In this document: positions 1 to 6,677 of the stretch, piece by piece
Layout of the letters: each line of letters starts with the position of its first letter
How positions within the stretch are numbered: the stretch's first letter is position 1
Source: Cryomorphaceae bacterium
GTDB lineage: Bacteria; Bacteroidota; Bacteroidia; Flavobacteriales; BACL11
DNA length: 14,357 bases
Assembly: GCA_949531795.1 (NCBI GenBank)
Contig: CATIQX010000011.1
Span: forward strand, 1-14,357
Direction: 5' to 3'
Made by a program: the position numbers and the translations under genes
Notes under the pieces: model-generated
Databases searched by the model: none
The model's input: only the letters and a program-made list of their open reading frames with translations
What the model was told of the DNA's origin: nothing

Positions 1-1092
1 AAAGATTTTTACAAAGATTATAACGCTTCAGTTGATGAAGAATTGTTTGGATCAATGTTAGAGATGTACTACTACAATGTACCTAAAACACAACACGCTC
101 CTTTGTTTAAGAAAATTGAAAATCAATTATTTGGTTTCAAAAAATTAGATTTTGGATGGTATGCTAAAAATACATTTAGAAAATCAGTATTTTCTTCAAG
201 AGAGAAATTCTTTACTTTCTTAGAAAATCCTACTACTTCTAAAATTGAGAGAGATCCTGCTTACAAAACGATAATGTCAATATACAACCAATACATTGAG
301 CAAATTTCACCTAGAAGAACTAAAGTGAGAAAGGACTTAACAAAAGGAAATAGATTATTTATTGCAGGATTAAGAGAAATGAATCCTGATAAAAATTACT
401 ACCCAGATGCTAACTCAACTATGAGAGCAACTTATGGAAATGCGGGAGACTACAATCCAGGTGAGGCAATGCATTATGACTACTACACTACTATTGATGG
501 TATTATGCAAAAAGAAGATGCTACAAATGAAGAGTTTCAAGTACCCGCAAGACTGAAAGAGTTATATGAAATTGGTGATTATGGGCAATATGGAGATAAA
601 GATGGTAACTTGAGAATTAACTTCATTTCAAACAATGACATTACGGGTGGTAACTCAGGCTCTCCAGTAATTAACGCCTGGGGAGAGATTGTTGGGACTG
701 CTTTTGATGGTAACTGGGAATCAATGAGTGGAGATATTGCTTTCGAAAAAGAAGTGCAAAGAACTATTTCTGTTGATATCAGATATACAATGTTCATTAT
801 TGATAAATTTGCTGGAGCAACTCACTTAATTAATGAGATGACTATGGCTCCTAAGCATGCTGAAAAAATGACAGAAGAAGAATTAGCGACTGCAGCCATG
901 GAAGCTTCTTTAGAAGACCCAAATACTATTGTTAAAGAATTAGATCTAAAAGACTACTTAGGCTCTAAATTACCTGTATTTGATATGCATTCATTTGGAT
1001 CAGCTTTTGATATGGCTGTTGAGCAATATGGATCAAGTAAAGAACAAAGGTTCTGGTGGCACGGAAATGTGTACACGACCGAGAAAAGATAA
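1..1092 (+). CDS. S46 family serine peptidase, DPP7-like (3' part, 5' end outside window)
   Basis: Exopeptidase of the S46 family, which removes dipeptides from the N-terminus of oligopeptides in the periplasm of peptide-using Bacteroidota. The frame is open from base 1, so the start lies to the left; 363 codons of a protein normally near 700 residues are visible. The nucleophile motif GGNSGSP is present, with the serine codon at 655-657. It is followed by FDGNWESMSGDIAFEKE and the family-typical RTISVDIRYTMFIIDKFAGA. The residue 18 after the catalytic serine (codon 709-711) is Gly. In characterised family members Gly there goes with DPP7 (hydrophobic or broad P1) and Arg with DPP11 (Asp/Glu P1), so I infer a DPP7-like enzyme. 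The catalytic His and Asp and any signal peptide are outside the window. An in-frame TTG at 43 is internal, not a start. The C-terminus is WWHGNVYTTEKR. No gene follows on this strand until valS. Confidence 0.93.
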   Translation, partial: KDFYKDYNASVDEELFGSMLEMYYYNVPKTQHAPLFKKIENQLFGFKKLDFGWYAKNTFRKSVFSSREKFFTFLENPTTSKIERDPAYKTIMSIYNQYIEQISPRRTKVRKDLTKGNRLFIAGLREMNPDKNYYPDANSTMRATYGNAGDYNPGEAMHYDYYTTIDGIMQKEDATNEEFQVPARLKELYEIGDYGQYGDKDGNLRINFISNNDITGGNSGSPVINAWGEIVGTAFDGNWESMSGDIAFEKEVQRTISVDIRYTMFIIDKFAGATHLINEMTMAPKHAEKMTEEELATAAMEASLEDPNTIVKELDLKDYLGSKLPVFDMHSFGSAFDMAVEQYGSSKEQRFWWHGNVYTTEKR

Positions 1093-1108
1093 TCTAACTT
1101 ATATATTA

Positions 1109-1139
1109 AAGAAACCCCACCAATTTGGTGGGGTTTCTT
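1109..1139. terminator. Bidirectional hairpin terminator between S46 gene and purF
   Basis: A perfect 14-bp inverted repeat: AAGAAACCCCACCA at 1109-1122 and its complement at 1126-1139, with a 3-base loop. The core is G/C and the flanks are A/T on both sides, so it can end transcripts of the S46 gene (17 bases after its stop) and of purF (27 bases after its stop on the minus strand). Confidence 0.85.
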
Positions 1140-1165
1140 ACATTTAAGACAAATGAGAAAACAGT

Positions 1166-3061
1166 TTAGTATGCTCTAATGTTATTTCCTTCCATATAAT
1201 TCATAAAGGCCTTATTTACCACCTTAACACCTCCTGGTGTTGGATAGTTTCCTGTAAAGTACCAATCCCCTTTATGGTCAGGACAAGATGCATGTAAATC
1301 AGAAATAGATTGGTAAATAATTTCCACCTTAGCCTTTGTATTTTTAGGAGTTAACAATTCACCAATCTTAACTGAAATCTCCTCTGCAGTAAAAGGATTG
1401 TATATTTCCTGAATATAATTTACCATTTCCTCTTTTGATAAAAATGCTTGTGCTTTACATTTATCATAGACAGTTGTAAGAATATGCTCTTGCTTAGTAT
1501 CTTTCAACAATTCAACAGCTGCATTAAAGGCAATAAAATCACCCATTTTTGCCATATCAATGCCGTAGCAATCAGGATACCTAATCTGTGGTGCTGATGA
1601 AACAACAATAATTTTTTTAGGTCCTAATCTATCTAAAATTCTAATAATAGATTGCTTTAATGTTGTTCCTCTTACGATACTATCATCAATCATTACTAAA
1701 TTGTCAGTAGGCTTCACTGTTCCATAAGTAATATCATAAACATGAGCTACTAAATCGTTCCTGCTTTCGTCGGAGGCAATAAATGTTCTCAACTTAGCGT
1801 CTTTAATTGCAATTTTTTCAGCTCTTGGAGAAATTTCCATAATTTTTGAAATTTCATCATGACAAGGCTTATCTCCTAATTCCTGAATCTTTTTTGTTTT
1901 TACTTTGTTTAAATAAGCATGACACCCTTTTAATAGTCCAAAATACGAAACCTCTGCAGTATTTGGAATATAAGAAAATACTGTGTTTTTTACATCATTA
2001 TCAATTGATTCTAATACCTTTGGGAAAATACGCCTACCAAGCTCTAGCCTCTCCTTATAGATGCCAGCATCATTTCCTCTTGAAAAATAAATACGCTCAA
2101 ACGAACATGATTTCCTTTCTAACGGCTCTCTTACTTGTTTTTCTTCAACCTTGCCATCTTTTTTAATAATAAGAGCATGTCCTCTTTTTATTTCCTTAAC
2201 ATCATCAATATTTACATCAAAAGAAGTTTGTATTACAGACCTTTCAGAAGCAACTACAACAATTTCATCATCTTTGTAGTAATATGCTGGACGTATTGCA
2301 TTTGGATCTCTCAATGCAAAAGCATCCCCATGTCCCATTAGTCCACACATAACATAACCTCCATCCCAGTATTTTGCAGATTGAGTTAAGATATCTTGAA
2401 CATCTAATTCATCTTCAATTACATTTGTAATCTCCTTTTTAGTGAACTTATCATTGTGTTTGTAGTAAATTTCATCATTTGCTTCATCCAAGAAATGCCC
2501 AATTTTCTCCAAAATAGTTACTGTATCTGCTTTCTTTTTAGGGTGCTGACCCAAATCAACTAATTGCTGAAAAAGCTCATCAACATTTGTCATGTTAAAG
2601 TTTCCTGCCAAAACTAAGTTTCTAGTTTTCCAATTACTTTGTCTTAAAAAAGGATGGCATTGTTCTATTGTGTTCCCGCCAAAAGTACCGTAACGCAAGT
2701 GCCCTAAAAATAACTCACCTGTAAAAGGCATGTTTTCTTTCATCCACTGAGGATCTTTTAATTTTTCTGGATCATTCTTCTCTAACTCAATAAACCTTTT
2801 ATTTACTTGCTTAAATACATCCTGAATTGGATTAGTTGCTACTGATCTTTTTCTACTAATATACCTTTTACCCGGATCAACATCTAACTTAATATTGGCC
2901 AATCCAACTCCATCTTGCCCTCTATTGTGTTGTTTTTCCATCAATAAATACATCTTGTTTAAGCCATAAAGTGAACTACCATATTTTTCTTGGTAATAAG
3001 ATAAAGGCTTAAGTAATCTGAGCATTGCTACTCCACATTCATGTTTTATTGAATCACTCAT
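1166..3061 (-). CDS. purF: Amidophosphoribosyltransferase, long Bacteroidota type
   Basis: Cytosolic enzyme for the first committed step of purine synthesis: PRPP plus glutamine gives phosphoribosylamine. The N-terminal class II glutamine amidotransferase domain begins HECGVAML, with the nucleophile Cys9 after an 8-residue leader that would need trimming, as in other PurF proteins with propeptides. MEKQHNRGQDGVG and GHLRYGT (glutamine-binding Arg) follow. The usual HNGNLTN is replaced by GNFNMTN, which keeps the oxyanion Asn but has Phe for Gly; the later Asp (KADTVTILEKI) is kept. LRDPNAIRP matches the family. The phosphoribosyltransferase domain carries the PRPP loop VMIDDSIVRGTT at about residues 456-468, then APQIRYPDCYGIDM. 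At 631 residues it is longer than the usual near-500, with extra sequence mainly between the two halves of the transferase domain. It starts 31 bases after the glutaredoxin gene and may be co-transcribed with it or use the TAATTTTG element at 3088-3081. Confidence 0.9.
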   Translation of the reverse strand: MSDSIKHECGVAMLRLLKPLSYYQEKYGSSLYGLNKMYLLMEKQHNRGQDGVGLANIKLDVDPGKRYISRKRSVATNPIQDVFKQVNKRFIELEKNDPEKLKDPQWMKENMPFTGELFLGHLRYGTFGGNTIEQCHPFLRQSNWKTRNLVLAGNFNMTNVDELFQQLVDLGQHPKKKADTVTILEKIGHFLDEANDEIYYKHNDKFTKKEITNVIEDELDVQDILTQSAKYWDGGYVMCGLMGHGDAFALRDPNAIRPAYYYKDDEIVVVASERSVIQTSFDVNIDDVKEIKRGHALIIKKDGKVEEKQVREPLERKSCSFERIYFSRGNDAGIYKERLELGRRIFPKVLESIDNDVKNTVFSYIPNTAEVSYFGLLKGCHAYLNKVKTKKIQELGDKPCHDEISKIMEISPRAEKIAIKDAKLRTFIASDESRNDLVAHVYDITYGTVKPTDNLVMIDDSIVRGTTLKQSIIRILDRLGPKKIIVVSSAPQIRYPDCYGIDMAKMGDFIAFNAAVELLKDTKQEHILTTVYDKCKAQAFLSKEEMVNYIQEIYNPFTAEEISVKIGELLTPKNTKAKVEIIYQSISDLHASCPDHKGDWYFTGNYPTPGGVKVVNKAFMNYMEGNNIRAY

Positions 3062-3080
3062 GGTATTATTTTTAGGATTG

Positions 3081-3088
3081 CAAAATTA
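3081..3088 (-). promoter_or_regulatory. Possible -7 promoter element for purF
   Basis: The minus strand reads TAATTTTG, matching the Bacteroidota -7 consensus TAnnTTTG, and ends 19 bases before the purF ATG. I see no TTTG or TTG at the expected distance upstream, and the site overlaps the end of the same-strand gap after the glutaredoxin gene, so it may be chance in A/T-rich DNA. Confidence 0.35.
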
Positions 3089-3092
3089 CAGA

Positions 3093-3326
3093 TTATTGCG
3101 CTAATATTTTCATTAATCCATTAATACCTGGGTTTGTAAAACTCACTCCATCCACCATTAGTGTTGGTATTACTCTTTTACCGTTATTTATTTGTTCAAC
3201 TAGGGCAATAGCCTGCTGATTATCAGTAATATCAATATATTCAAATTCAACTCCTTTAGAGTCTAAAAATCTTTTTGCAGTTACGCAATCTGAGCACCAG
3301 TCGGCTCCATACAATTTAATGTTCAT
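3093..3326 (-). CDS. Glutaredoxin-like thiol-disulfide protein
   Basis: A 77-residue thioredoxin-fold protein of the glutaredoxin/mycoredoxin/NrdH type. The redox motif is WCSDC (Cys11 and Cys14) right after the first strand MNIKLYGAD, and the cis-proline loop is VIPTLMVDG (Pro54), the region that contacts the substrate thiol. FEYIDITD forms the expected second strand. Length is normal for small glutaredoxins. It should be a cytosolic reductant or thiol-transfer protein; the partner cannot be read from sequence. The start overlaps the end of the preceding 92-residue gene by 11 bases, which indicates one transcript and probably translational coupling. purF follows after 31 bases. The two-Cys motif with Asp before the second Cys resembles small bacterial glutaredoxins more than classical CPYC ones. 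Confidence 0.88.
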   Translation of the reverse strand: MNIKLYGADWCSDCVTAKRFLDSKGVEFEYIDITDNQQAIALVEQINNGKRVIPTLMVDGVSFTNPGINGLMKILAQ

Positions 3327-3594
3327 AATGATAAAATTTATAAGTTATTTCGTTTTGTATAATTGTGCATTCTTTGCAATGCGAAAGAAAGGTGAATTGA
3401 TAATCAATATGTAAATCAAAGGAAATATTATCTGTTGTAAATAATCTGTCACATTCTAATTTTCCTTCTGGTGAAAATCTTTGAATTCTATATCTATTTT
3501 TCTCATCAGTAATAAAAAACCAAGAACCAGAACCAACTGTACCACTTAGCCATTGCGCTTTCTCAGGAATATTAATATCTTTCTTAAATTTCAT
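3316..3594 (-). CDS. Small protein of unknown function, DUF6695 C-terminal-like domain
   Basis: A 92-residue soluble protein with no signal peptide or membrane segment. Visible landmarks are NIPEKAQWLSGTVGSGSWF near the N-terminus, then alternating hydrophobic stretches (YRIQRFSPEGKLECDRLF, FDLHIDYQFTFLSHC) suggesting a small beta-rich fold with three Cys (one in the first stretch, two in SHCKEC). From memory, a similar segment forms the C-terminal part of longer flavobacterial DUF6695 proteins whose N-terminal part resembles the upstream 217-residue product; I could not verify this. The ATG lies 2 bases after the upstream TAG (TAG-TT-ATG), ideal for reinitiation. The reading frame of this protein is closed by a TGA at 3609-3607, so it cannot extend upstream. 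It overlaps the glutaredoxin start by 11 bases. Function unknown. Confidence 0.72.
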   Translation of the reverse strand: MKFKKDINIPEKAQWLSGTVGSGSWFFITDEKNRYRIQRFSPEGKLECDRLFTTDNISFDLHIDYQFTFLSHCKECTIIQNEITYKFYHYEH

Positions 3595-3596
3595 AA

Positions 3597-4250
3597 CTAA
3601 ACGCTTTCAATACTAGTGAAATATGCTTTTATGTAGCTTTTCTTTATTTGCCTATAATTTTTCACCCCCACAACATAATAATTAGAATTTGCAATGCTAA
3701 TATTTCGTTTAGGAGATGGGGACAAACAAAAAGGATATTTTAATCTAAATCTCGTAATCCAATGTGGTTTTGAAGCAAGCATTATTGAAGTAACAAATCT
3801 TGAGCAATTAGTACCTGTCAGAACTATTGGGCCATATGAAATTAATCCCATTTTTTGTATCTCTTTGGCTTTTTCATGAGCTTTATTGAAATCAATATTT
3901 TTTAAAATTGAAGCATATAATTTACCGTGTCCGTGCGTAGCCTTTAAATTAGATATCTCTAATAATATCTCCTCAATATTATCAATTGAATTATCTGAAA
4001 TTATAGGTTTAGATTTTAGTAATATATCAGGGTCTGTTTCTAAGTCTCTTACTCTGCCAAATCCAAATGGACTATGATATCTACCAAAATCAAAATACTT
4101 TATTTGATTATTAGCTGAATTTACTAAAATTAAAGCTGAATGTCCTACTCTATATTTTCCATTAGTCGAAAGTACTTTATCATACCATGCACCGGCCGCT
4201 GCCACCATACCTTCAGGCCAGGCAAGTACGATTATAAAGTCTTTTTGCAT
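3597..4250 (-). CDS. DUF6695-like protein, possible permuted NlpC/P60-type thiol enzyme
   Basis: A 217-residue protein of unassigned function. The name DUF6695 is from memory and unverified. No clear signal peptide is present: the N-terminus MQKDFIIVLAWPEG is hydrophobic but has a Trp-Pro inside and looks like a buried strand. Notable motifs are GAWYDK (20-25), YRVGHSALILV (His37), YFDFGRYHSPFGFGRVR (52-68), THGHGKLYAS (105-114) and TGTNCSRFV (Cys149). A His followed by a strand, and much later an N-C-S-x-F helix start, is the order expected for circularly permuted NlpC/P60 or LRAT-like papain folds; this is inference from motif order only. The C-terminal 50 residues are basic and aromatic. 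It heads a tight group with the 92-residue protein and a glutaredoxin. The 69 bases upstream hold no convincing promoter; a near match TTAATTTG lies about 23 bases before the ATG. Confidence 0.75.
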   Translation of the reverse strand: MQKDFIIVLAWPEGMVAAAGAWYDKVLSTNGKYRVGHSALILVNSANNQIKYFDFGRYHSPFGFGRVRDLETDPDILLKSKPIISDNSIDNIEEILLEISNLKATHGHGKLYASILKNIDFNKAHEKAKEIQKMGLISYGPIVLTGTNCSRFVTSIMLASKPHWITRFRLKYPFCLSPSPKRNISIANSNYYVVGVKNYRQIKKSYIKAYFTSIESV

Positions 4251-4319
4251 TTTGTAAAAATAAAAAAAATAGCAAATTAATACATTGGAATACTTAAAAC
4301 TTTAAAAGTTAAATATACT

Positions 4320-4802
4320 TTATATTACCTTTTTTATTTTCTCAATAATTTGAGAAACTGCAGGACATACTTCTACATTCTTTTCAGTTAATTTTAGTAA
4401 CTGACTTTGTCTAATTCTATTTGTATGTGGGAATTCACGGCAGGCCTTTGGCCTAACTTCATAAATAGAGCAGCGGTTGTCGCTTCCTAAAAAAGTACAG
4501 GGGACAGATTTAAGAACATAATCCTTATCCTCATCCATTCTTAGGTGCTTACCTACAAATACTGATGGTTTTATTCTTAAATGATTAGCAATTCTACTAA
4601 TGTCCTTATCCGTAAATAAAGGCCCTGTAGTGCTACAGCAGTTTGCACATTTTAAGCAATCGGTACATGAAAAAACCTCATCATGTAAAGGGTGAATAAG
4701 TTTATCCAACACTTTGGATTTTACTTTTTTTAAACGATTAAAAAACTTCTTATTTTCTTTGCGCTTTAATATCACTTGCTCTTTATGCTGAGCTAAATTC
4801 AT
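4320..4802 (-). CDS. YkgJ family cysteine-cluster protein
   Basis: A 160-residue member of the YkgJ family (proposed zinc- or iron-chelating domain, PF03692). The first 40 residues are very basic and helical. The metal-binding core follows: Cys46, 49, 52, 55 and 56 (pattern CxxCxxCxxCC), then the spaced cysteines 102, 111 and 121 in VPCTFLGSDNRCSIYEVRPKACREFP, which is the family signature. A further Cys lies near residue 146. The in vivo metal and reaction are not established for the family; some members have been linked to oxidation or maturation of protein targets, but nothing here points to a partner. The ATG shares one base with the aminotransferase stop codon (TAATG), so it is very likely translated from the same mRNA. 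The lysine-rich leader makes nucleic-acid contact possible, but that is speculation. Confidence 0.87.
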   Translation of the reverse strand: MNLAQHKEQVILKRKENKKFFNRLKKVKSKVLDKLIHPLHDEVFSCTDCLKCANCCSTTGPLFTDKDISRIANHLRIKPSVFVGKHLRMDEDKDYVLKSVPCTFLGSDNRCSIYEVRPKACREFPHTNRIRQSQLLKLTEKNVEVCPAVSQIIEKIKKVI

Positions 4803-6001
4803 TAACTTATTTTTCCATTATATAACTTAAGTGCTGCAGATAAAATGGTTATCGATTTCTGTAATGATTTTTTATTTAATACATAAGCAATACGTACTTG
4901 CTTTGTACCCATACTAGGAGTTGCATAAAAGCCAGCAGCAGGAGCTACCATGATAGTCTCTCCATCTAATTCAAAATCTTCCAGCAACCACTGAGCAAAT
5001 TTATCAGCATCATCAACAGGAAGCTCTGCAATAGCATAAAAAGCACCAGTTGGCTTTGGGCAAAAAACACCTTCAATTTTATTTAATCCATCTACTAGAA
5101 GATCCCTTCTACTTACATATTCTGCGCTTACTTCTTCAAAATAAGAAATATCTGTTTTTAATGCTGCTTCGCCAGCAATTTGCCCAAATGTAGGTGGTGA
5201 TAATCTTGCTTGTGCAAACTTCATTACAGCTGCCATTAATGCCTTGTTTTTAGAAACTATACAACCCACTCTAATTCCACACATAGAATATCTCTTTGAG
5301 GTAGAATCAATTACAATTGCATTATCTTTCAAGCCTTCAATATTCAACACTGAATGATGCACATTTCCATCATAAGCAAATTCACGATATACTTCATCAG
5401 CAATAAGAAACAAGTCATATTTTAACACTATATCCCTTAGGGTTTCTAATTCCTCTTTAGAATATAAATACCCAGTTGGGTTTCCGGGGTTACATATAAG
5501 GATAGCTTTAGTATTAGGTGTAATTAATTTTTCAAATTCTTGTATCTTGGGCAATGCAAAACCATCATGAATTGAGGTGGCAATTGGCTTAATCTTTACG
5601 CCTGCTGAAGTAGAGAAACCATTATAATTTGCGTAAAATGGTTCAGGAATAATAATTTCATCTCCATCATCAAGACAAGTATTTAAAGCAAACAAAAGCG
5701 CTTCAGAGCCTCCTGTTGTTACAATTATATCGTCATGATTAATTGCTATTCCTAAGTTTTGGTAATATTTAGCTAATCCTTTTCGATAACTCTCAAATCC
5801 TGCTGAATGAGAATATTCTACTACTTTATCAGAAAAATTATGTATTGCTTCTAAAGCCAATTCAGGAGTTTGAATATCAGGCTGACCAATATTTAAATGA
5901 TAAACTTTTTTTCCATCTTTTTTTGCTTTTTCAGAAAATGGCACCAACTTTCTTATTGGTGACTCTGGCATATTAATTCCCTTCTTTGATATTTTTGGCA
6001 T
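4802..6001 (-). CDS. Class I/II pyridoxal-phosphate aminotransferase (aspartate aminotransferase subgroup)
   Basis: Cytosolic fold-type I PLP aminotransferase of 399 residues. Visible family motifs are YHLNIGQPDIQTP (substrate loop), YSHSAGFESYRKGLA, TTGGSEALLFAL (PLP phosphate contacts), NPGNPTGYLY, the ADEVYREF strand (Asp to the pyridine nitrogen, Tyr), and STSKRYSMCGIRVGC with the Schiff-base lysine at residue 236 (codon 5296-5294). It resembles the subgroup I-gamma AspB-type enzymes and probably uses aspartate or an aromatic amino acid with 2-oxoglutarate; the exact donor cannot be fixed. The frame extends to an ATG at 6034, but that codon sits inside the stem of the terminator of the upstream gene and adds an atypical MGVFFYKNFTI, so I choose the ATG at 6001 (MPKISKKG). 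The downstream ykgJ-like gene overlaps by one base. Confidence 0.9.
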   Translation of the reverse strand: MPKISKKGINMPESPIRKLVPFSEKAKKDGKKVYHLNIGQPDIQTPELALEAIHNFSDKVVEYSHSAGFESYRKGLAKYYQNLGIAINHDDIIVTTGGSEALLFALNTCLDDGDEIIIPEPFYANYNGFSTSAGVKIKPIATSIHDGFALPKIQEFEKLITPNTKAILICNPGNPTGYLYSKEELETLRDIVLKYDLFLIADEVYREFAYDGNVHHSVLNIEGLKDNAIVIDSTSKRYSMCGIRVGCIVSKNKALMAAVMKFAQARLSPPTFGQIAGEAALKTDISYFEEVSAEYVSRRDLLVDGLNKIEGVFCPKPTGAFYAIAELPVDDADKFAQWLLEDFELDGETIMVAPAAGFYATPSMGTKQVRIAYVLNKKSLQKSITILSAALKLYNGKIS

Positions 6002-6016
6002 TATTGTAAAATTTTT

Positions 6017-6045
6017 ATAAAAAAACACCCCCATAAATGAGGGTG
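6017..6045 (-). terminator. Intrinsic terminator after the DUF1573 gene, just upstream of the aminotransferase
   Basis: On the minus strand CACCCTCA (6045-6038) pairs with TGGGGGTG (6033-6026), one G-T pair included, around a TTTA loop, and is followed directly by a run of T. It lies 27 bases after the DUF1573 stop. Because the aminotransferase ATG is at 6001 on the same strand, this signal would also limit read-through into that gene. Confidence 0.85.
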
Positions 6046-6072
6046 CTAATGTCGTAATATATTTTGAATTGC

Positions 6073-6543
6073 TTATTTCTTTTCTAAAGGAGATCCTTCC
6101 GTTTTTCTTAATGGAGCAGTCTCTTCTTTTGGAGCAGGATTAACCTCTCCTTTAATTGTTAAGATAACGGGCTTCTTACTAGCATTAGTAGTTAAAGTAA
6201 TTGTTTTTGTGAATTTCCCTACTCTATTAGTTGCATATTTTACACCAATTTCAGCTGTAACTCCAGGAGCAATAGGTTCTCTTGGCCAAGTTGGCACCGT
6301 GCACCCACAACTACCTTTTGCATTTTTAATTAGCAAAGGCTCAGTTCCATTATTTGTGAATACAAAACTTCTAGCACCATCAGCATTGTGCTCAATTGTT
6401 CCATAATCCATAACTTTCGATACAAAATCAATAGTTACATTCGTAGATTCTTCAGTTTTGGTTGCGTCTTTATTTATAACATTTTGAGCATTTACTAGCG
6501 TAAATCCTGTTACAATTATTAGAGATAAAAGTAATTTTCTCAT
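6073..6543 (-). CDS. DUF1573 domain exported protein
   Basis: A 156-residue exported protein. The signal peptide is residues 1-19 (MRKLLLSLIIVTGFTLVNA), with Gln next, the usual Bacteroidota cleavage pattern. The DUF1573 (PF07610) domain spans about residues 38-134: FVSKVMDYGTIEHNADGA, then FVFTNNGTEPLLIKNAKGSCGCTVPTWP with the family's CGC (Cys79, Cys81), then IAPGVTAEIGVKY and a final strand ending LTIKGEV. This is an immunoglobulin-like beta sandwich of the ASPM/HYDIN type. The last 20 residues (after NPAPKEE) are low-complexity and charged. There is no lipobox, so it is predicted periplasmic. The molecular role of DUF1573 proteins is unknown. It is transcribed divergently from valS with its own promoter (6610-6580) and terminator (6045-6017), so it appears to be a single-gene unit. 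Confidence 0.9.
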   Translation of the reverse strand: MRKLLLSLIIVTGFTLVNAQNVINKDATKTEESTNVTIDFVSKVMDYGTIEHNADGARSFVFTNNGTEPLLIKNAKGSCGCTVPTWPREPIAPGVTAEIGVKYATNRVGKFTKTITLTTNASKKPVILTIKGEVNPAPKEETAPLRKTEGSPLEKK

Positions 6544-6579
6544 TTCTTTTTTTTTAGTTAATTTTCAAATAATGAACGG

Positions 6580-6610
6580 CAAATTTAACAAAATATTTTA
6601 TTTATACAAA
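6580..6610 (-). promoter_or_regulatory. Bacteroidota promoter for the DUF1573 gene
   Basis: On the minus strand TTTG (6610-6607) is followed after 19 bases by TAAATTTG (6587-6580), matching the Bacteroidota TTTG-N19-TAnnTTTG promoter in both elements and spacing. The -7 element ends 36 bases before the ATG, leaving a normal leader. Confidence 0.7.
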
Positions 6611-6648
6611 TAAGATATTACATGAAATCCTCAGAATATTAGAATGTG

Positions 6649-6656
6649 TAGATTTG
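6649..6656 (+). promoter_or_regulatory. Probable -7 promoter element for valS
   Basis: TAGATTTG matches TAnnTTTG and ends 21 bases before the valS ATG at 6678. No TTTG or TTG is visible about 20 bases upstream, so only half the promoter is supported by motif. Confidence 0.45.
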
Positions 6657-6677
6657 CAATTTACAAATAAAACTTAA

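Noticed and set aside
43..57. TTG at 43 or ATG at 55 as the start of the S46 gene
   Set aside because: The frame is open back to base 1 and the visible part is only about half of a family protein, so these are internal codons.
1846..2341. Two open frames of 106 and 68 codons antisense to purF
   Set aside because: Their products are Leu-, Phe- and Ile-rich, with no domain resemblance, and they lie opposite conserved purF coding sequence.
3592..3609. Programmed frameshift joining the 217- and 92-residue products
   Set aside because: The overlap of the two open frames is about 10 bases and holds no slippery heptamer; a 2-base-spaced stop and start explains the arrangement more simply.
3694..4077. 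Two plus-strand open frames opposite the DUF6695-like gene
   Set aside because: Shadows of the minus-strand gene; no motif, and no supporting promoter or spacing.
4298..4310. Palindrome AACTTT-A-AAAGTT as terminator of the ykgJ-like gene
   Set aside because: The stem is nearly all A/T with a one-base centre, so it is unlikely to be stable; frequent by chance in such DNA.
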